Shown: positions 34,671 to 43,459, counted from the stretch's first letter. The stretch: DNA of 48,225 nt from Sphingomonas faeni (GCF_024273235.1 NZ_JANBVH010000035.1:1-48225); one strand, 5' to 3'. Notes: a model not told the origin generated them from the letters alone. Made by a program: numbers and translations.

Positions 34671-34952
34671 TTACTTGAAGTTGTCCGCGTAGCTCTGCAG
34701 CTTCAGCGTCTTCTGCGGCGCCGGGACGACGGTGTATCCAAACCCCTCGCGCTCGCAATGCGCGATCGCGGCTTCGGCGGTCGGAAACAGCAGGCGCACC
34801 TGGTCACGCGTGTCGCCGCTGCCGGCCCAGCCGGTGAGCGGGTCGGGGCGTTTCGGCTCCGAGGGTTCGAATTCGAGCTGCCAGGCGTCGGTCCGGTGCT
34901 TGCCGGACTGCATGGCGTTCTTGGGGCGCTGGAAGATACGGGCGGTTGGCAT
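34671..34952 (-). CDS. NDUFS4-like complex I accessory subunit
   Basis: 93 residues. MPTARIFQRPKNAMQSGKHR, then DAWQLEFEPSEPKRPDPLTG and WAGSGDTRDQVRLLFPTAEA, AIAHCEREGFGYTVV are signatures of the ETC complex I subunit conserved region. It occurs in mitochondria and alphaproteobacteria and stabilises NADH:quinone oxidoreductase. AAGGAG lies five bases before ATG 34952. It follows hrpB by only ten bases and is probably co-transcribed with it. The nuo operon itself is not in the window. The C-terminal LKLQSYADNFK end is typical. Confidence 0.93.
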   Translation of the reverse strand: MPTARIFQRPKNAMQSGKHRTDAWQLEFEPSEPKRPDPLTGWAGSGDTRDQVRLLFPTAEAAIAHCEREGFGYTVVPAPQKTLKLQSYADNFK

Positions 34953-34962
34953 GGATGCTCCT

Positions 34963-37491
34963 TTATCGCGAACCGGCGGCCCTTGCATCCGCCTTTTTCG
35001 TGCGCAGCGTCGCGGACGCCGCGGCAGGGTCGTCGGGCCAGGGGTGCTTGGGGTAGCGACCGCGCATTTCCTTCGCCACCGCGGTCCAGCTGCCCGCCCA
35101 GAAACCGGGGAGGTCTCGTGTCGTCTGGATCGGGCGGCCGGCGGGGGATGTGAGGCTGAGGACCAGCGGCACGCGCGCCTCGCCGATCGTCGGATGCACC
35201 GCGAGGCCGAACAGGGCCTGGACGCGGAGTTCGACTCGGGGGCCGCCTTCCGCGGCATAGTCTATCGCGTGCGTGCTGCCGGCGGGGCTGGTGAAATCGG
35301 GTGGCGCGAGGCGGTTGATGGTCTGCATCGCGTCCCAGCCGAGCAGGTTACGCAGCGCTTCGGCGAGCGCGCTAGGTGCGATCGAGTCGAGTCGGCGTTT
35401 GCCCGCGAGCAGGGGCGCGAGCCATTCGTCCGCGCGGGCGAGCAGGGTCACGTCGTCGAGCGGTACGCCGGCATAGGCGGCGCGGTCGCGCAGCGCCTGG
35501 GCGCCGTCGCTCCACGGGAGCAGCGCGACGCCGTGTTCGCGGACGCCGTCGATGAGCGCGGCGAGGATCGCGTCGGGATCGGCGCCGCTGTCAGGCCCGC
35601 TGGAGAGGCGGATCGCGCCGAGGCGGCGTTCGCGGAGGGCCTGGATGCCGCCGGTTGTGGGGTCGAACGTCACGGTGCGGCGGGATTCGATGCGGTCGGC
35701 GAAGAGGGTTTCGACGGTGACGTGGTCGATCGCTACCGCGGAGAGGATGCGCGCGCCGGCCGCCGAGCCTTGCGTGTCGGCGACGGCGAGCCATTCGGAA
35801 CGGGCGAGCGGCGAGGTCGGGTCGAGCTTGAACCCGCGCCCGCCGACCGAGGCCCAGGTTTCGCCCGACGCATCGCGGCGGCGCGCGACTCGGTCGGGGA
35901 AGCCGAGCGCGACGCAAACTTCTGCTCCCCCGCCCGCTTGCGGGAGGGGGTTGGGGGGTGGGCGCCCGGTTTCGACGTCGCGCGACGAGGATGGCGCGAG
36001 CCCACCCCCCAGCCCCCTCCCGCTTGCGGGAGGGGGGGCAAGTTTCGCCCATCTCTCGGCCATTGCTCTCGCCGCTTGCGCCTTGGCTCCGCGTTCGGTT
36101 TTCCAGCGGCGGAGGCGAGTTTCGAGGTCGACGTCCTGTCCACCGATGCCGCGTTCGCCGAGCAGGACTGCGATTTGGGCCGCAACCGGCGCCAGCCCGC
36201 GCTCCCCTGCCCTCAGCAGCATGTGCGCGAGTCTCGGGGGCATCGGGAGTTTGGCAATCGCGCGCCCGTGCGACGTCGGGCGACCGTCCTCGATCGCTTC
36301 CAGCGTCGCCAACCGCGCCATCGCCTCGTCGATCGCAGCGGCGGGGGGTGGGTCGATCCAGCGAAGGTCTCGAGGATCGCCGACGCCCCAGAGCGCGCAG
36401 GCGAGGACCAGCGCGGAAAGGTCTGCTTCGAGAATTTCGGGCGGATCGTAGCGCGGGAGGCCGGCGGTGGCCGCGTCTTCCCACAGGCGATACGCTACGC
36501 CCGGCCCTAACCGCGCGGCGCGGCCGGCGCGTTGCGTGACGGCGGCCTGGCTCGCGCGTTCGGTGACCAGTCGGGTCATGCCGGCGGCGCGGTCGTAGCG
36601 GGGGCGTCTCGCCAGCCCCGAGTCGACGACGATGCGGATGCCGTCGAGCGTGAGGCTGGTTTCGGCGATGCTGGTGGCGAGCACGACCTTCCGCCGGCCG
36701 TCGGGTTCGGGGAGAATCGCAGCCCGTTGCGCGGCGGGATCGAGGCTGCCGTGGAGTTCGTGGAGGACGATGTCGTCGGGCAAATTGGCGAGGCGGTCGG
36801 CGGTGCGTTCGATCTCCGCGACGCCGGGGAGGAAGGCGAGCACGCCGCCCTCCGCTTCGCCGAGCGCGCGGCGGATGGCGGCGGCGACGGAGTCCTCGAT
36901 GCGCAACTCCGCCTGGCGGCCGATGTGGCGGAGCGTCAGCGGATAGCTTCGGCCTTCGCTTTCGATGACGGGGGCGCCGTCCATCAATGCTGCAAACCGT
37001 GCGCCGTCGAGCGTTGCGGACATCGCGACGATGCGCAGGTCGGGGCGGAAGCCGGCTTGCACGTCGAGCGCCAGCGCGAGGCCGAAATCGCCGTCGAGGC
37101 TGCGTTCGTGGACTTCGTCGAACAGGACTGCGGAGACGCCGGCGAGTTCGGGATCGGCCTGGATGCGCGCGACGAAGATGCCCTCGGTGATCACCGTGAC
37201 GCGGGTGGCGGCGGAGCGCTTGCTGTCCATGCGGGTGGCGTAGCCGAAGGTCTGCCCCACGGATTCGCCGGCGGTCGAGGCCATGCGTTCGGCGGCGGCG
37301 CGGGCGGCGAGGCGGCGGGGGGAGAGGAGGAGGATCTCGCCGGTGCACCAGGGTTCGGCGAGGAGGGCCGGGGCGACTGCGGTTGTCTTGCCGGCGCCCG
37401 GGGGGGCTACGAGGACGGCTGAGGTTCGATCGCGTAGGGTGGCGAGGAGGTCGGGCAGTACGGTGAGGATCGGCAGCGGCGGCGGGGTCAT
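34963..37491 (-). CDS. hrpB: ATP-dependent RNA helicase HrpB, with a repeat insertion
   Basis: DEAH-type helicase of unclear cellular role. 842 residues: P-loop APPGAGKTT (near 29-37), DEVH box in LFDEVHERS, SATL, the motif VI-like TQRAGRAARLGPG, the helicase-associated domain, and the HrpB C-terminal domain ending KEMRGRYPKHPWPDDPA. Residues about 483-522 are encoded by a family A repeat (35922-36039), giving APPPASGRGLGGGLAP and RPPPNPLPQAGGGAEV; this falls between the helicase-associated region and the C-terminal domain. The frame is open further upstream into the family D repeat at 37578, but family similarity begins near ATG 37491. ATG 37548 is an alternative. Confidence 0.93.
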   Translation of the reverse strand: MTPPPLPILTVLPDLLATLRDRTSAVLVAPPGAGKTTAVAPALLAEPWCTGEILLLSPRRLAARAAAERMASTAGESVGQTFGYATRMDSKRSAATRVTVITEGIFVARIQADPELAGVSAVLFDEVHERSLDGDFGLALALDVQAGFRPDLRIVAMSATLDGARFAALMDGAPVIESEGRSYPLTLRHIGRQAELRIEDSVAAAIRRALGEAEGGVLAFLPGVAEIERTADRLANLPDDIVLHELHGSLDPAAQRAAILPEPDGRRKVVLATSIAETSLTLDGIRIVVDSGLARRPRYDRAAGMTRLVTERASQAAVTQRAGRAARLGPGVAYRLWEDAATAGLPRYDPPEILEADLSALVLACALWGVGDPRDLRWIDPPPAAAIDEAMARLATLEAIEDGRPTSHGRAIAKLPMPPRLAHMLLRAGERGLAPVAAQIAVLLGERGIGGQDVDLETRLRRWKTERGAKAQAARAMAERWAKLAPPPASGRGLGGGLAPSSSRDVETGRPPPNPLPQAGGGAEVCVALGFPDRVARRRDASGETWASVGGRGFKLDPTSPLARSEWLAVADTQGSAAGARILSAVAIDHVTVETLFADRIESRRTVTFDPTTGGIQALRERRLGAIRLSSGPDSGADPDAILAALIDGVREHGVALLPWSDGAQALRDRAAYAGVPLDDVTLLARADEWLAPLLAGKRRLDSIAPSALAEALRNLLGWDAMQTINRLAPPDFTSPAGSTHAIDYAAEGGPRVELRVQALFGLAVHPTIGEARVPLVLSLTSPAGRPIQTTRDLPGFWAGSWTAVAKEMRGRYPKHPWPDDPAAASATLRTKKADARAAGSR
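35922..36039. repeat. Palindromic repeat, family A (copy 4), inside hrpB
   Basis: CCCCCGCCCGCTTGCGGGAG at the left and CCCCTCCCGCTTGCGGGAGG at the right, with GGGTGGGCGCCCGGTTTCG and the inverse CGCGAGCCCACCCCC inside. It keeps the hrpB frame open. Confidence 0.9.
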
Positions 37492-37577
37492 GCGCGCCTG
37501 CTGCCACAGTGGCGGGGTTGGCGACAGGTTTTGTGAGTGCGCGGGCATGTCGTTCGGGGGTGAGCGCCAGAACTTTG

Positions 37578-37706
37578 CGATCCTCCCCCGCCAGGGGGAG
37601 GTGGCTGGCGCTTGCCAGACGGAGGGGGCGGTAAGCGATAACCACCGCTCCGTGTCTTCCCCCTCCGTCACCTTCGGTGCCACCTCCCCCTGGCGGGGGA
37701 GGATCG
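37578..37706. repeat. Palindromic repeat, family D (copy 2)
   Basis: Ends match the copy at 8447 closely (GATCCTCCCCCGCCAGGGGG and its inverse). It lies between hrpB and mrcA, starting 86 bases upstream of the chosen hrpB start. The hrpB frame happens to stay open through it. Confidence 0.87.
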
Positions 37707-37746
37707 TTCGGGGTCACGGGCGTCGATGAATTACCCATCCGTTAAC

Positions 37747-37858
37747 AGCACCGCCCCGGCGAAGGCCGGGGTCCAGTTGGGAAACGTTGCTGACGACGGT
37801 TGCGGTTCGTTACTCGAGCCTTTCCAACTGGGCCCCGGCCTCCGCCGGGGTGGTGCAC
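37747..37858. repeat. Palindromic repeat, family E (copy 2)
   Basis: CACCGCCCCGGCGAAGGCCG at the left, CCGGCCTCCGCCGGGGTGGT at the right, inner CCAGTTGGGAAA and TTTCCAACTGGG. As at 12977. With the family D copy it fills most of the 436-base space between hrpB and mrcA; the remaining 126 bases should hold the mrcA promoter, which I could not pinpoint. Confidence 0.86.
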
Positions 37859-37984
37859 TTTCTCTGATAGCTAGGTACCGCGCAAACTCCGCGTAACGGT
37901 TCGCGTGAGAAAACTCGCCCCGCCCCCCATCGCACCGGAGGCTGGCAAGCGCGCGCTAACCTGCTAGACGCTGCGGCAGTAATC

Positions 37985-40504
37985 ATGGCGTCCGATCCCT
38001 CCCCCAACTCGACGACGGCGACAGGCCGCACCAGCGACCGGCTCCGCGGCGGGGTCGCGCGCGCCTGGTCGAGCCGCTGGACCAAGGCGGCGCTGGCGCT
38101 TGCCGTGCTCGGCGTCGTCGCGATCTTCGCGTTCTGGTTCACGGTCATGCGCGATTTGCCGTCGGTCGATACGCTGCGCACCTACGAGCCGCCGCTCCCG
38201 ACCAACGTGCGCGGCATCGATGGTGCGCCGATCCACAGCTACGCCCGCGAACGCCGCGTGGAACTCAGCTATGCCGAATATCCGCCGCTGCTGGTGAAGG
38301 CGTTCCTCGCCGCCGAGGACAAGTCGTTCTTCGAGCATCACGGCGTCGATTATCCCGGCCTCGCCGGCGCGGTGTACGACTATGTGACCAAGCTCGGCAC
38401 CGGCAAGCGCGCCAAAGGCGGCTCGACGATCACGCAGCAGGTCGCGAAGAACCTGTTGATCGGCAACGCCTATTCGCCGTCGCGCAAGCTGCGCGAGGCG
38501 GTGCTGGCGTACAAGATCGAGGATACGCTGACCAAGCCGCAGATCCTGGAGCTGTACCTCAACCAGATCGCGCTCGGGCGTAACGCGTTCGGCGTCGAGG
38601 CGGCGAGCCATGCCTATTTCGACAAGGAACTCGACCAGCTCGATCTCGCGCAGATGGCGTATCTCGCGATCCTGCCCAAGGGGCCGTCGAACTACGATCC
38701 GGTGCGCAACACCGAGCGCGCGATGATCCGGCGCAACTATGTGCTGAACCGGATGCTCGACAACGGCTTCATCACGCGTGCGCAGCGGGACCAGGCGAAT
38801 GCGGAGCCGCTCGGCGCGGTGTTGCGGCGTACGCCGAAGTTCCAGAGCGTCGGTGGCTATTTCGTCGAGGAAGTCCGCCGTCAGCTGATGGCGAAGTTCG
38901 GCGAGAGTGCGAAGGATGGGCCGTACAGCGTCTATTCGGGCGGGCTGTGGGTGCGGACGTCGTTCGACGCGCGGCTGCAGGACCTGGCGCAGCAAGCCTT
39001 GCGTGATGGTCTGGTGCGGTTCGACAGCGGGCGCGGCTGGAACGGCCCCATCCGCCATGTCGAGATCGAGGACGACAACTGGCTCCAGCCACTGCTCAAC
39101 AGCAATATCGCGCTCGATTACCGGGATTGGGTCGCGGCGATCGTGACGGGTAAGGACGGCAATGCCTGGAGCCTCGGCTTCCGCACCGGCAAGACCGGCA
39201 CGCTGCCGCGCTATGCGGCGCAGATGGCGGTGCGCGGCAAGGGCGGCAACGCGTTCGGCGCGATCAAGGTCGGCGACATCATCGCAGTGGCGCCGGAAGG
39301 CGGCCAGTTCGCGTTGCGGGCGATCCCCAAGGTCTCGGGTGCGTTCGTCGTCGAGGAACCCGCAAGCGGCCGCGTGCTGGCGATGCAGGGCGGCTTCGAC
39401 GACCGGTTGCAGGCGTTCAACCGCGCGACGCAGGCGATGCGCCAGCCGGGCTCCACCATCAAGCCGATCGTCTATTCCGCCGCGCTCGACAACGGCATGA
39501 CGCCGGCGTCGATCATCGTCGACGGGCCGTTCTGCGTCTATCAGGGCGCGCGGCTGGGGCAGAAATGCTTCCGCAATTTCGGCAATTCGCGTGGCGCCGG
39601 GCCGCACACGATGCGCTGGGGCATCGAGCAGTCGCGCAACCTGATGACCGTGCGGACCGCCGCGCAGACCGGCATGCCGAAGGTGGTCGCGACCATCAAG
39701 AAGATGGGCGTGGGCGATTACGCGCCGTATCTCTCGTTCGCGCTGGGCGCCGGCGAGACGACCGTCGGGCGGATGGTCAACGCGTATTCGATCCTGGCGA
39801 ACAACGGCAAAGGCGGTCCGCCGTCGCTTATCGACTTCGTGCAGGATCGGCACGGCAAGGTGATCTGGCCGGAGAATTGGCGTCCGTGCGACCGGTGCAA
39901 CGCGCCCGACTGGGACGGCAAGCCGATGCCGCGGCCGATCACGCGCCAGCGCCAGGTGCTCGATGCGATGACCGCGTACCAGATGGTCCACATCACCGAG
40001 GGCGTCGTCCAGCGCGGCACCGCGGTCACCTTGCGCGATCTCGATCGACCGATGTTCGGCAAGACCGGCACCAACAACGGCCCGACCGACGTGTGGTTCA
40101 TCGGCGGCACGCCGCAATTCGTCGGGGGGCTGTATATCGGCTTCGATACGCCGCGGAACCTGGGGGGGGCGGCGCAGGGCGGGACGCTCGCCGCGCCGAT
40201 CTTCAAGCAGTTCGCGGTGAAGGCGTATGAGAACCTGCCGAAGCTGCCGTTCCGCGCGCCCGCCGGAATCCGCATGGTCCGGATCGATCGCGGGAGTGGC
40301 CGGCCGGTCTATGGTACGTGGCCGAACACCGACGATCCCAAGCCCGCGGTGATCTGGGAAGCGTTCAAGCCGGAGAGCGAACCGCGCCGTGCCGCCCGGC
40401 GCTCCGATGCCGCCCCGACCGCGGCGGCGACCACCACCGCGGTGAAGAAGGCCGAAGCGCCGCGCGACAGCGATTTCTTGCAAAGACAAGGCGGAATCTA
40501 CTAG
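37985..40504 (+). CDS. mrcA: Penicillin-binding protein 1A (bifunctional)
   Basis: Polymerises glycan strands and cross-links peptides in the periplasm. 839 residues: one membrane segment (about 36-55), a family 51 glycosyltransferase domain with the catalytic Glu111 in AAEDKSFFEHHG and GGSTITQQVAKNLLIG, an OB-like domain, and a transpeptidase domain with the nucleophile Ser490 in PGSTIKPI, SRN in IEQSRNLMTV and KTGT (Lys693). The C-terminal 60 residues are Ala/Pro/Arg-rich and probably disordered. prfB follows, a pairing common in alphaproteobacteria. ATG 37985 has no strong ribosome binding site. Confidence 0.96.
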   Translation: MASDPSPNSTTATGRTSDRLRGGVARAWSSRWTKAALALAVLGVVAIFAFWFTVMRDLPSVDTLRTYEPPLPTNVRGIDGAPIHSYARERRVELSYAEYPPLLVKAFLAAEDKSFFEHHGVDYPGLAGAVYDYVTKLGTGKRAKGGSTITQQVAKNLLIGNAYSPSRKLREAVLAYKIEDTLTKPQILELYLNQIALGRNAFGVEAASHAYFDKELDQLDLAQMAYLAILPKGPSNYDPVRNTERAMIRRNYVLNRMLDNGFITRAQRDQANAEPLGAVLRRTPKFQSVGGYFVEEVRRQLMAKFGESAKDGPYSVYSGGLWVRTSFDARLQDLAQQALRDGLVRFDSGRGWNGPIRHVEIEDDNWLQPLLNSNIALDYRDWVAAIVTGKDGNAWSLGFRTGKTGTLPRYAAQMAVRGKGGNAFGAIKVGDIIAVAPEGGQFALRAIPKVSGAFVVEEPASGRVLAMQGGFDDRLQAFNRATQAMRQPGSTIKPIVYSAALDNGMTPASIIVDGPFCVYQGARLGQKCFRNFGNSRGAGPHTMRWGIEQSRNLMTVRTAAQTGMPKVVATIKKMGVGDYAPYLSFALGAGETTVGRMVNAYSILANNGKGGPPSLIDFVQDRHGKVIWPENWRPCDRCNAPDWDGKPMPRPITRQRQVLDAMTAYQMVHITEGVVQRGTAVTLRDLDRPMFGKTGTNNGPTDVWFIGGTPQFVGGLYIGFDTPRNLGGAAQGGTLAAPIFKQFAVKAYENLPKLPFRAPAGIRMVRIDRGSGRPVYGTWPNTDDPKPAVIWEAFKPESEPRRAARRSDAAPTAAATTTAVKKAEAPRDSDFLQRQGGIY

Positions 40505-40536
40505 CGCCCTTATATAGACGTCATCGCACATCAATG

Positions 40537-40620
40537 CGTCATCCCAGCGAAAGCTGGGATCTCGTGGTAAGGGAGGACACTCCTCGCCGCAGGAGATGCC
40601 AGCTTTCGCTGGCATGACGA
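40537..40620. repeat. Palindromic repeat, family C (copy 3)
   Basis: GTCATCCCAGCGAAAGCTGG at the left and CCAGCTTTCGCTGGCATGAC at the right. It fills the gap between mrcA and prfB and ends 17 bases before the prfB start. Confidence 0.86.
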
Positions 40621-40636
40621 AGACCGGAGAATACCC

Positions 40637-41764
40637 ATGCGCGCCGAAGCGCAGGCTCACGTAGACACCATCAACGACGCGCTTGCGCTGCTGCGCCGCT
40701 TCCTCGACTGGGACCGCGCGCTGCGTCGTCTCGACGAGCTGAACGCGCGCGTCGAGGATCAGGCGCTCTGGTCCGATCCAAAGGCCGCGCAGGAGGTGAT
40801 GCGCGAGCGTCGTCGTCTCGACGAGGCGATCAGCGCGACGCGGGCGATCCAGAGCGAACTCAGCGACACCGCCGAGCTGATCGAGATGGCCGAGGCCGAG
40901 GGCGATACCGCGATGGAGGCGGACGGCGTCGCCGCGCTCGCCGAACTCGCCGCGCGTGCCGACCGGGACAAGATCAAGGCGCTGCTGGCGGGCGAGGCCG
41001 ATGCCAATGACACATATATCGAGGTCAACGCCGGCGCTGGCGGGACCGAGAGCCAGGACTGGGCGGGCATGCTCAGCCGGATGTATTCGCGCTGGGGCGA
41101 GCGCCACGGCCTGAAGGTCGAGCTGATCGACCAGCATTCGGGCGAGCAGGCCGGGATCAAGTCCGCCACGCTGCTGCTCAAGGGCGAGAACGCGTACGGC
41201 TATGCCAAGACCGAGAGCGGCGTGCACCGGCTCGTGCGGATCAGCCCGTACGACTCGGCCGCGCGGCGGCATACGTCGTTCGCCAGCGTCTGGGTGTATC
41301 CGGTCGTCGACGACAATATCGAGGTCGAATACAACGAGAGCGACCTGCGCATCGACACCTACCGCGCGTCGGGCGCCGGTGGCCAGCACATCAACACGAC
41401 CGACTCGGCGGTGCGTATCACGCACATCCCGACCGGCATCGTCGTGCAGTGCCAGAACCAGCGCTCGCAGCACAAGAACAAGGCCGAGGCGTACAACCAG
41501 CTTCGCGCGCGCCTGTACGAGCGCGAACTGGCGATCCGCGAGACTGCGGCGAACGCCGAGAATGCGGGCAAGACCGATATCGGCTGGGGTCACCAGATCC
41601 GCTCCTACGTGCTTCAGCCGTACCAGATGGTGAAGGATTTGCGGACGGGCGTGGTCTCGACCAGCCCGTCGGACGTGCTCGACGGCGACCTCGAAATGTT
41701 CATGGCGGCCGCGCTGTCGCAGCGCGTGACGGGCGAGGCCGTCGAAGTGGAGGACGTCGATTGA
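40637..41764 (+). CDS. prfB: Peptide chain release factor 2
   Basis: Recognises UGA and UAA and triggers peptide release. 375 residues: N-terminal helical domain, then VNAGAGGTESQDWAGMLSRM, ESGVHRLVRISPYDSAARRH, the GGQ motif (residues 248-250 in SGAGGQHINTTDSAVRITHI), and DIGWGHQIRSYVLQPYQMVK. The tripeptide anticodon is SPY here instead of the SPF of E. coli, which I recall as normal in alphaproteobacterial RF2. The frame is continuous, so there is no programmed +1 frameshift of the E. coli type. The C-terminal codons contain the GGAGG that serves the next gene. Confidence 0.97.
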   Translation: MRAEAQAHVDTINDALALLRRFLDWDRALRRLDELNARVEDQALWSDPKAAQEVMRERRRLDEAISATRAIQSELSDTAELIEMAEAEGDTAMEADGVAALAELAARADRDKIKALLAGEADANDTYIEVNAGAGGTESQDWAGMLSRMYSRWGERHGLKVELIDQHSGEQAGIKSATLLLKGENAYGYAKTESGVHRLVRISPYDSAARRHTSFASVWVYPVVDDNIEVEYNESDLRIDTYRASGAGGQHINTTDSAVRITHIPTGIVVQCQNQRSQHKNKAEAYNQLRARLYERELAIRETAANAENAGKTDIGWGHQIRSYVLQPYQMVKDLRTGVVSTSPSDVLDGDLEMFMAAALSQRVTGEAVEVEDVD

Positions 41765-42576
41765 ACTCCACCCGTTCGTCCCGAGTAGCGTTCGAGTGTA
41801 TCGAGAAGGCGTATCGAGGGACATGCACCTCGATACGCGCCCTCGACAGGCTCGGTCGCTACTCGGCACGAACGGTGTTTCTGGGTGGGCTGGCTCTGTC
41901 GTTGGGCGCGTGCGACGGCAGCAAGCCGCTGATCAAGCGCGAGCCCAAGGAGCCGGTGTTTCCCGCCGCCGACCGTCCGGTCGCGTCGATCGTATCGTCG
42001 CGCTGGTCTAACGAAGAGGCGCGCGATCGGCTGAACGAAGCCGGCGAGGTGATGAACAAGGCCGAGATCAGCAAGGGCATGACGGTCGCGGATATCGGCG
42101 CGGGCGAAGGATACTACACGATCCGCATGGCGGCGCGGGTCGGCAAGGAGGGCCGCGTGCTCGCCGAGGACATCGTCGCGAGCGTTCGCGACACGCTGGC
42201 GGAACGCGTCGCGCGCGAGGACCTGGCGAACGTCAGCGTGAAGCTGGGCGAGCCGAACGACCCCAAGCTGCCCGAGGCGAGTTTCGACCGGGTGCTGATG
42301 GTGCACATGTATCACGAGATCGAGCAGCCGTACGAGTTCCTGTGGCGGTTGCGGCCGTCGTTGAAGCCCGACGGGCTGGTGGTTGTAGTGGATGCGAACC
42401 GCCGGACGCAGGACCACGGCACGCCGCCGGCGCTGTTGAAGTGCGAGTTCGCGGCGGTGGGGTACACGCAGGTGGATATGGACGACATGCCGTCGGCGGG
42501 CGGGTATCTGGCGACGTTCAAGGCGACCGGGCCGCGGCCGAAGCCTGAGGCGATCCGGGCGTGTCGGTTGAAGTGA
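41761..42576 (+). CDS. SAM-dependent methyltransferase, lipoprotein, with repeat-derived N-terminal extension
   Basis: 271 residues from TTG 41761, which overlaps the prfB stop (TTGA) and has a near-ideal GGAGG seven bases upstream. The first 38 residues are encoded by a palindromic repeat (41774-41873). Then comes a lipoprotein-like signal VFLGGLALSLGAC, then the methyltransferase domain with VADIGAGEGYYTIRMAARVG (SAM-binding loop), ASFDRVLMVHMYHEI and LKPDGLVVVVDANR. Thus the repeat lies between the start codon and the signal. An internal GTG at 41875 would give a plain signal peptide but has no ribosome binding site. The exported methyltransferase is a type seen in alphaproteobacteria; its substrate is unknown. 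Confidence 0.85.
   Translation: MNSTRSSRVAFECIEKAYRGTCTSIRALDRLGRYSARTVFLGGLALSLGACDGSKPLIKREPKEPVFPAADRPVASIVSSRWSNEEARDRLNEAGEVMNKAEISKGMTVADIGAGEGYYTIRMAARVGKEGRVLAEDIVASVRDTLAERVAREDLANVSVKLGEPNDPKLPEASFDRVLMVHMYHEIEQPYEFLWRLRPSLKPDGLVVVVDANRRTQDHGTPPALLKCEFAAVGYTQVDMDDMPSAGGYLATFKATGPRPKPEAIRACRLK
41774..41873. repeat. Palindromic repeat, family J, at the start of the methyltransferase gene
   Basis: GTTCGT, GAGTAGCG and GCGTATCGAGG at the left are mirrored by CCTCGATACGC, CGCTACTC and ACGAAC at the right, 100 bases in all. No other copy lies in this window, but the sequence type (TATCGAG, CGACAGGCTCGG) is of the kind seen dispersed in bacterial genomes. Confidence 0.85.
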
Positions 42577-42586
42577 GGATGAGCGT

Positions 42587-42621
42587 CGGCTTCGGCTTCG
42601 GCTTCGGCTTCGGCTTCGGTT
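42587..42621. repeat. Tandem hexamer repeat
   Basis: CGGCTT repeated five times plus a partial sixth. It starts ten bases after the methyltransferase stop. Confidence 0.85.
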
Positions 42622-42642
42622 CCAAATCCTAACCCGGCCAAC

Positions 42643-42754
42643 TGCACCACCCCGGCGGAGGCCGGGGCCCAGTTGGAAAGGCAGCAGTAACGGCGTTCGG
42701 CTCTAAGTTGGCGACGTCCCCCAACTGGGCCCCGGCCTTCGCCGGGGTGGTGTG
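42643..42754. repeat. Palindromic repeat, family E (copy 3)
   Basis: CACCACCCCGGCGGAGGCCG and the inverse CCTTCGCCGGGGTGGTG, inner CCCAGTTGG / CCAACTGGG. With the family G copy and the hexamer array it makes up most of the 398-base gap; 42755-42841 shows nothing else. Confidence 0.86.
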
Positions 42755-42841
42755 CTTGGGCGGGCACGCGTCCTTCACATCGCTCCTCATGCGCAGACTT
42801 GTGAGTCCGTCGCGCGCGATCCGACGGCAGCCCACACTTCC

Positions 42842-42899
42842 TTGTTCTCCCGCGAAGGCGGGAGCCCAGCCTGGGTCCCCGCCTTTGCGGGGAAACAAA
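42842..42899. repeat. Palindromic repeat, family G (copy 3)
   Basis: TTGTTCTCCCGCGAAGGCGG and the inverse CCGCCTTTGCGGGGAAACAA around CCCAGCCTGGG. Confidence 0.86.
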
Positions 42900-42975
42900 C
42901 TTCTCCATCGCCACGGAAAACTCCGCTTCATCAAGCTGATCCGGCCACGGTAGTGTAGGGGATTGCCGCGCGACC

Positions 42976-43368
42976 TCACACCACGCCCATCGCGCGCAGG
43001 CTCGTTACCCGCTCCTCCGCGATCACCAGATGATCCAGCAGCAGCACGTCCAGCGTCCGCAACCCCGCCGCCAGCGCTCGCGTGAATGCCACGTCGCGCG
43101 CACTCGGCGTCGCATCGCCGCTCGGGTGATTGTGCGCGATCACGACCGCGACCGCATCGAACCCCAGCGCATCCGCCGCGACCGTGCGGATCGAGATCGC
43201 CACGTGATCCCTCCCGCCCGCGACATGCCGCATCCCGAGAAGCCTCCGATTCGGATCAAGATATGCGACTGCCATGATCTCGATCGTGGCATCACACAGC
43301 CCGGCGAACAGCGCACGCGCCGTCCTCAAGTCGGCGATACAAGGATAGGGCGCAAGCGGCGGTGGCAC
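42976..43368 (-). CDS. RadC-type JAB domain protein, short form
   Basis: 130 residues carrying the JAMM metalloprotease-like motif: Glu in TIEIMAVAYLD and HNHPSGDATPSARD (HXHX7SX2D), then LLDHLVIAEE. Full RadC is about 220 residues with an N-terminal helix-hairpin-helix region; that part is absent, and an in-frame stop lies at 43447-43449, so this is a short single-domain form. The role of RadC-like proteins is not settled. The only usual start is GTG 43368, with no clear ribosome binding site. It is divergent from thyA, about 90 bases away. Confidence 0.85.
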   Translation of the reverse strand: MPPPLAPYPCIADLRTARALFAGLCDATIEIMAVAYLDPNRRLLGMRHVAGGRDHVAISIRTVAADALGFDAVAVVIAHNHPSGDATPSARDVAFTRALAAGLRTLDVLLLDHLVIAEERVTSLRAMGVV

Positions 43369-43459
43369 ATACCCGCGTGCGCCGTCGGGCGGGCGGCTGC
43401 ACGCGCAACCGCGTCCACATCCGCTTGAGCCCCCGCCCCCGCACCGCTACGCACGCACC

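Noticed and set aside
37492..37683. 64-codon upstream extension of hrpB through the family D repeat
   Set aside because: The extension is repeat DNA and linker without family similarity; HrpB similarity begins near ATG 37491. I keep it only as a remark.
40637..40800. Programmed frameshift in prfB
   Set aside because: The frame is continuous from ATG 40637 and has no early in-frame UGA, so no frameshift is needed.
37964..41869. 1301-codon open frame opposite mrcA and prfB
   Set aside because: It spans two clear genes and an intergenic repeat on the other strand; a coding-strand shadow.
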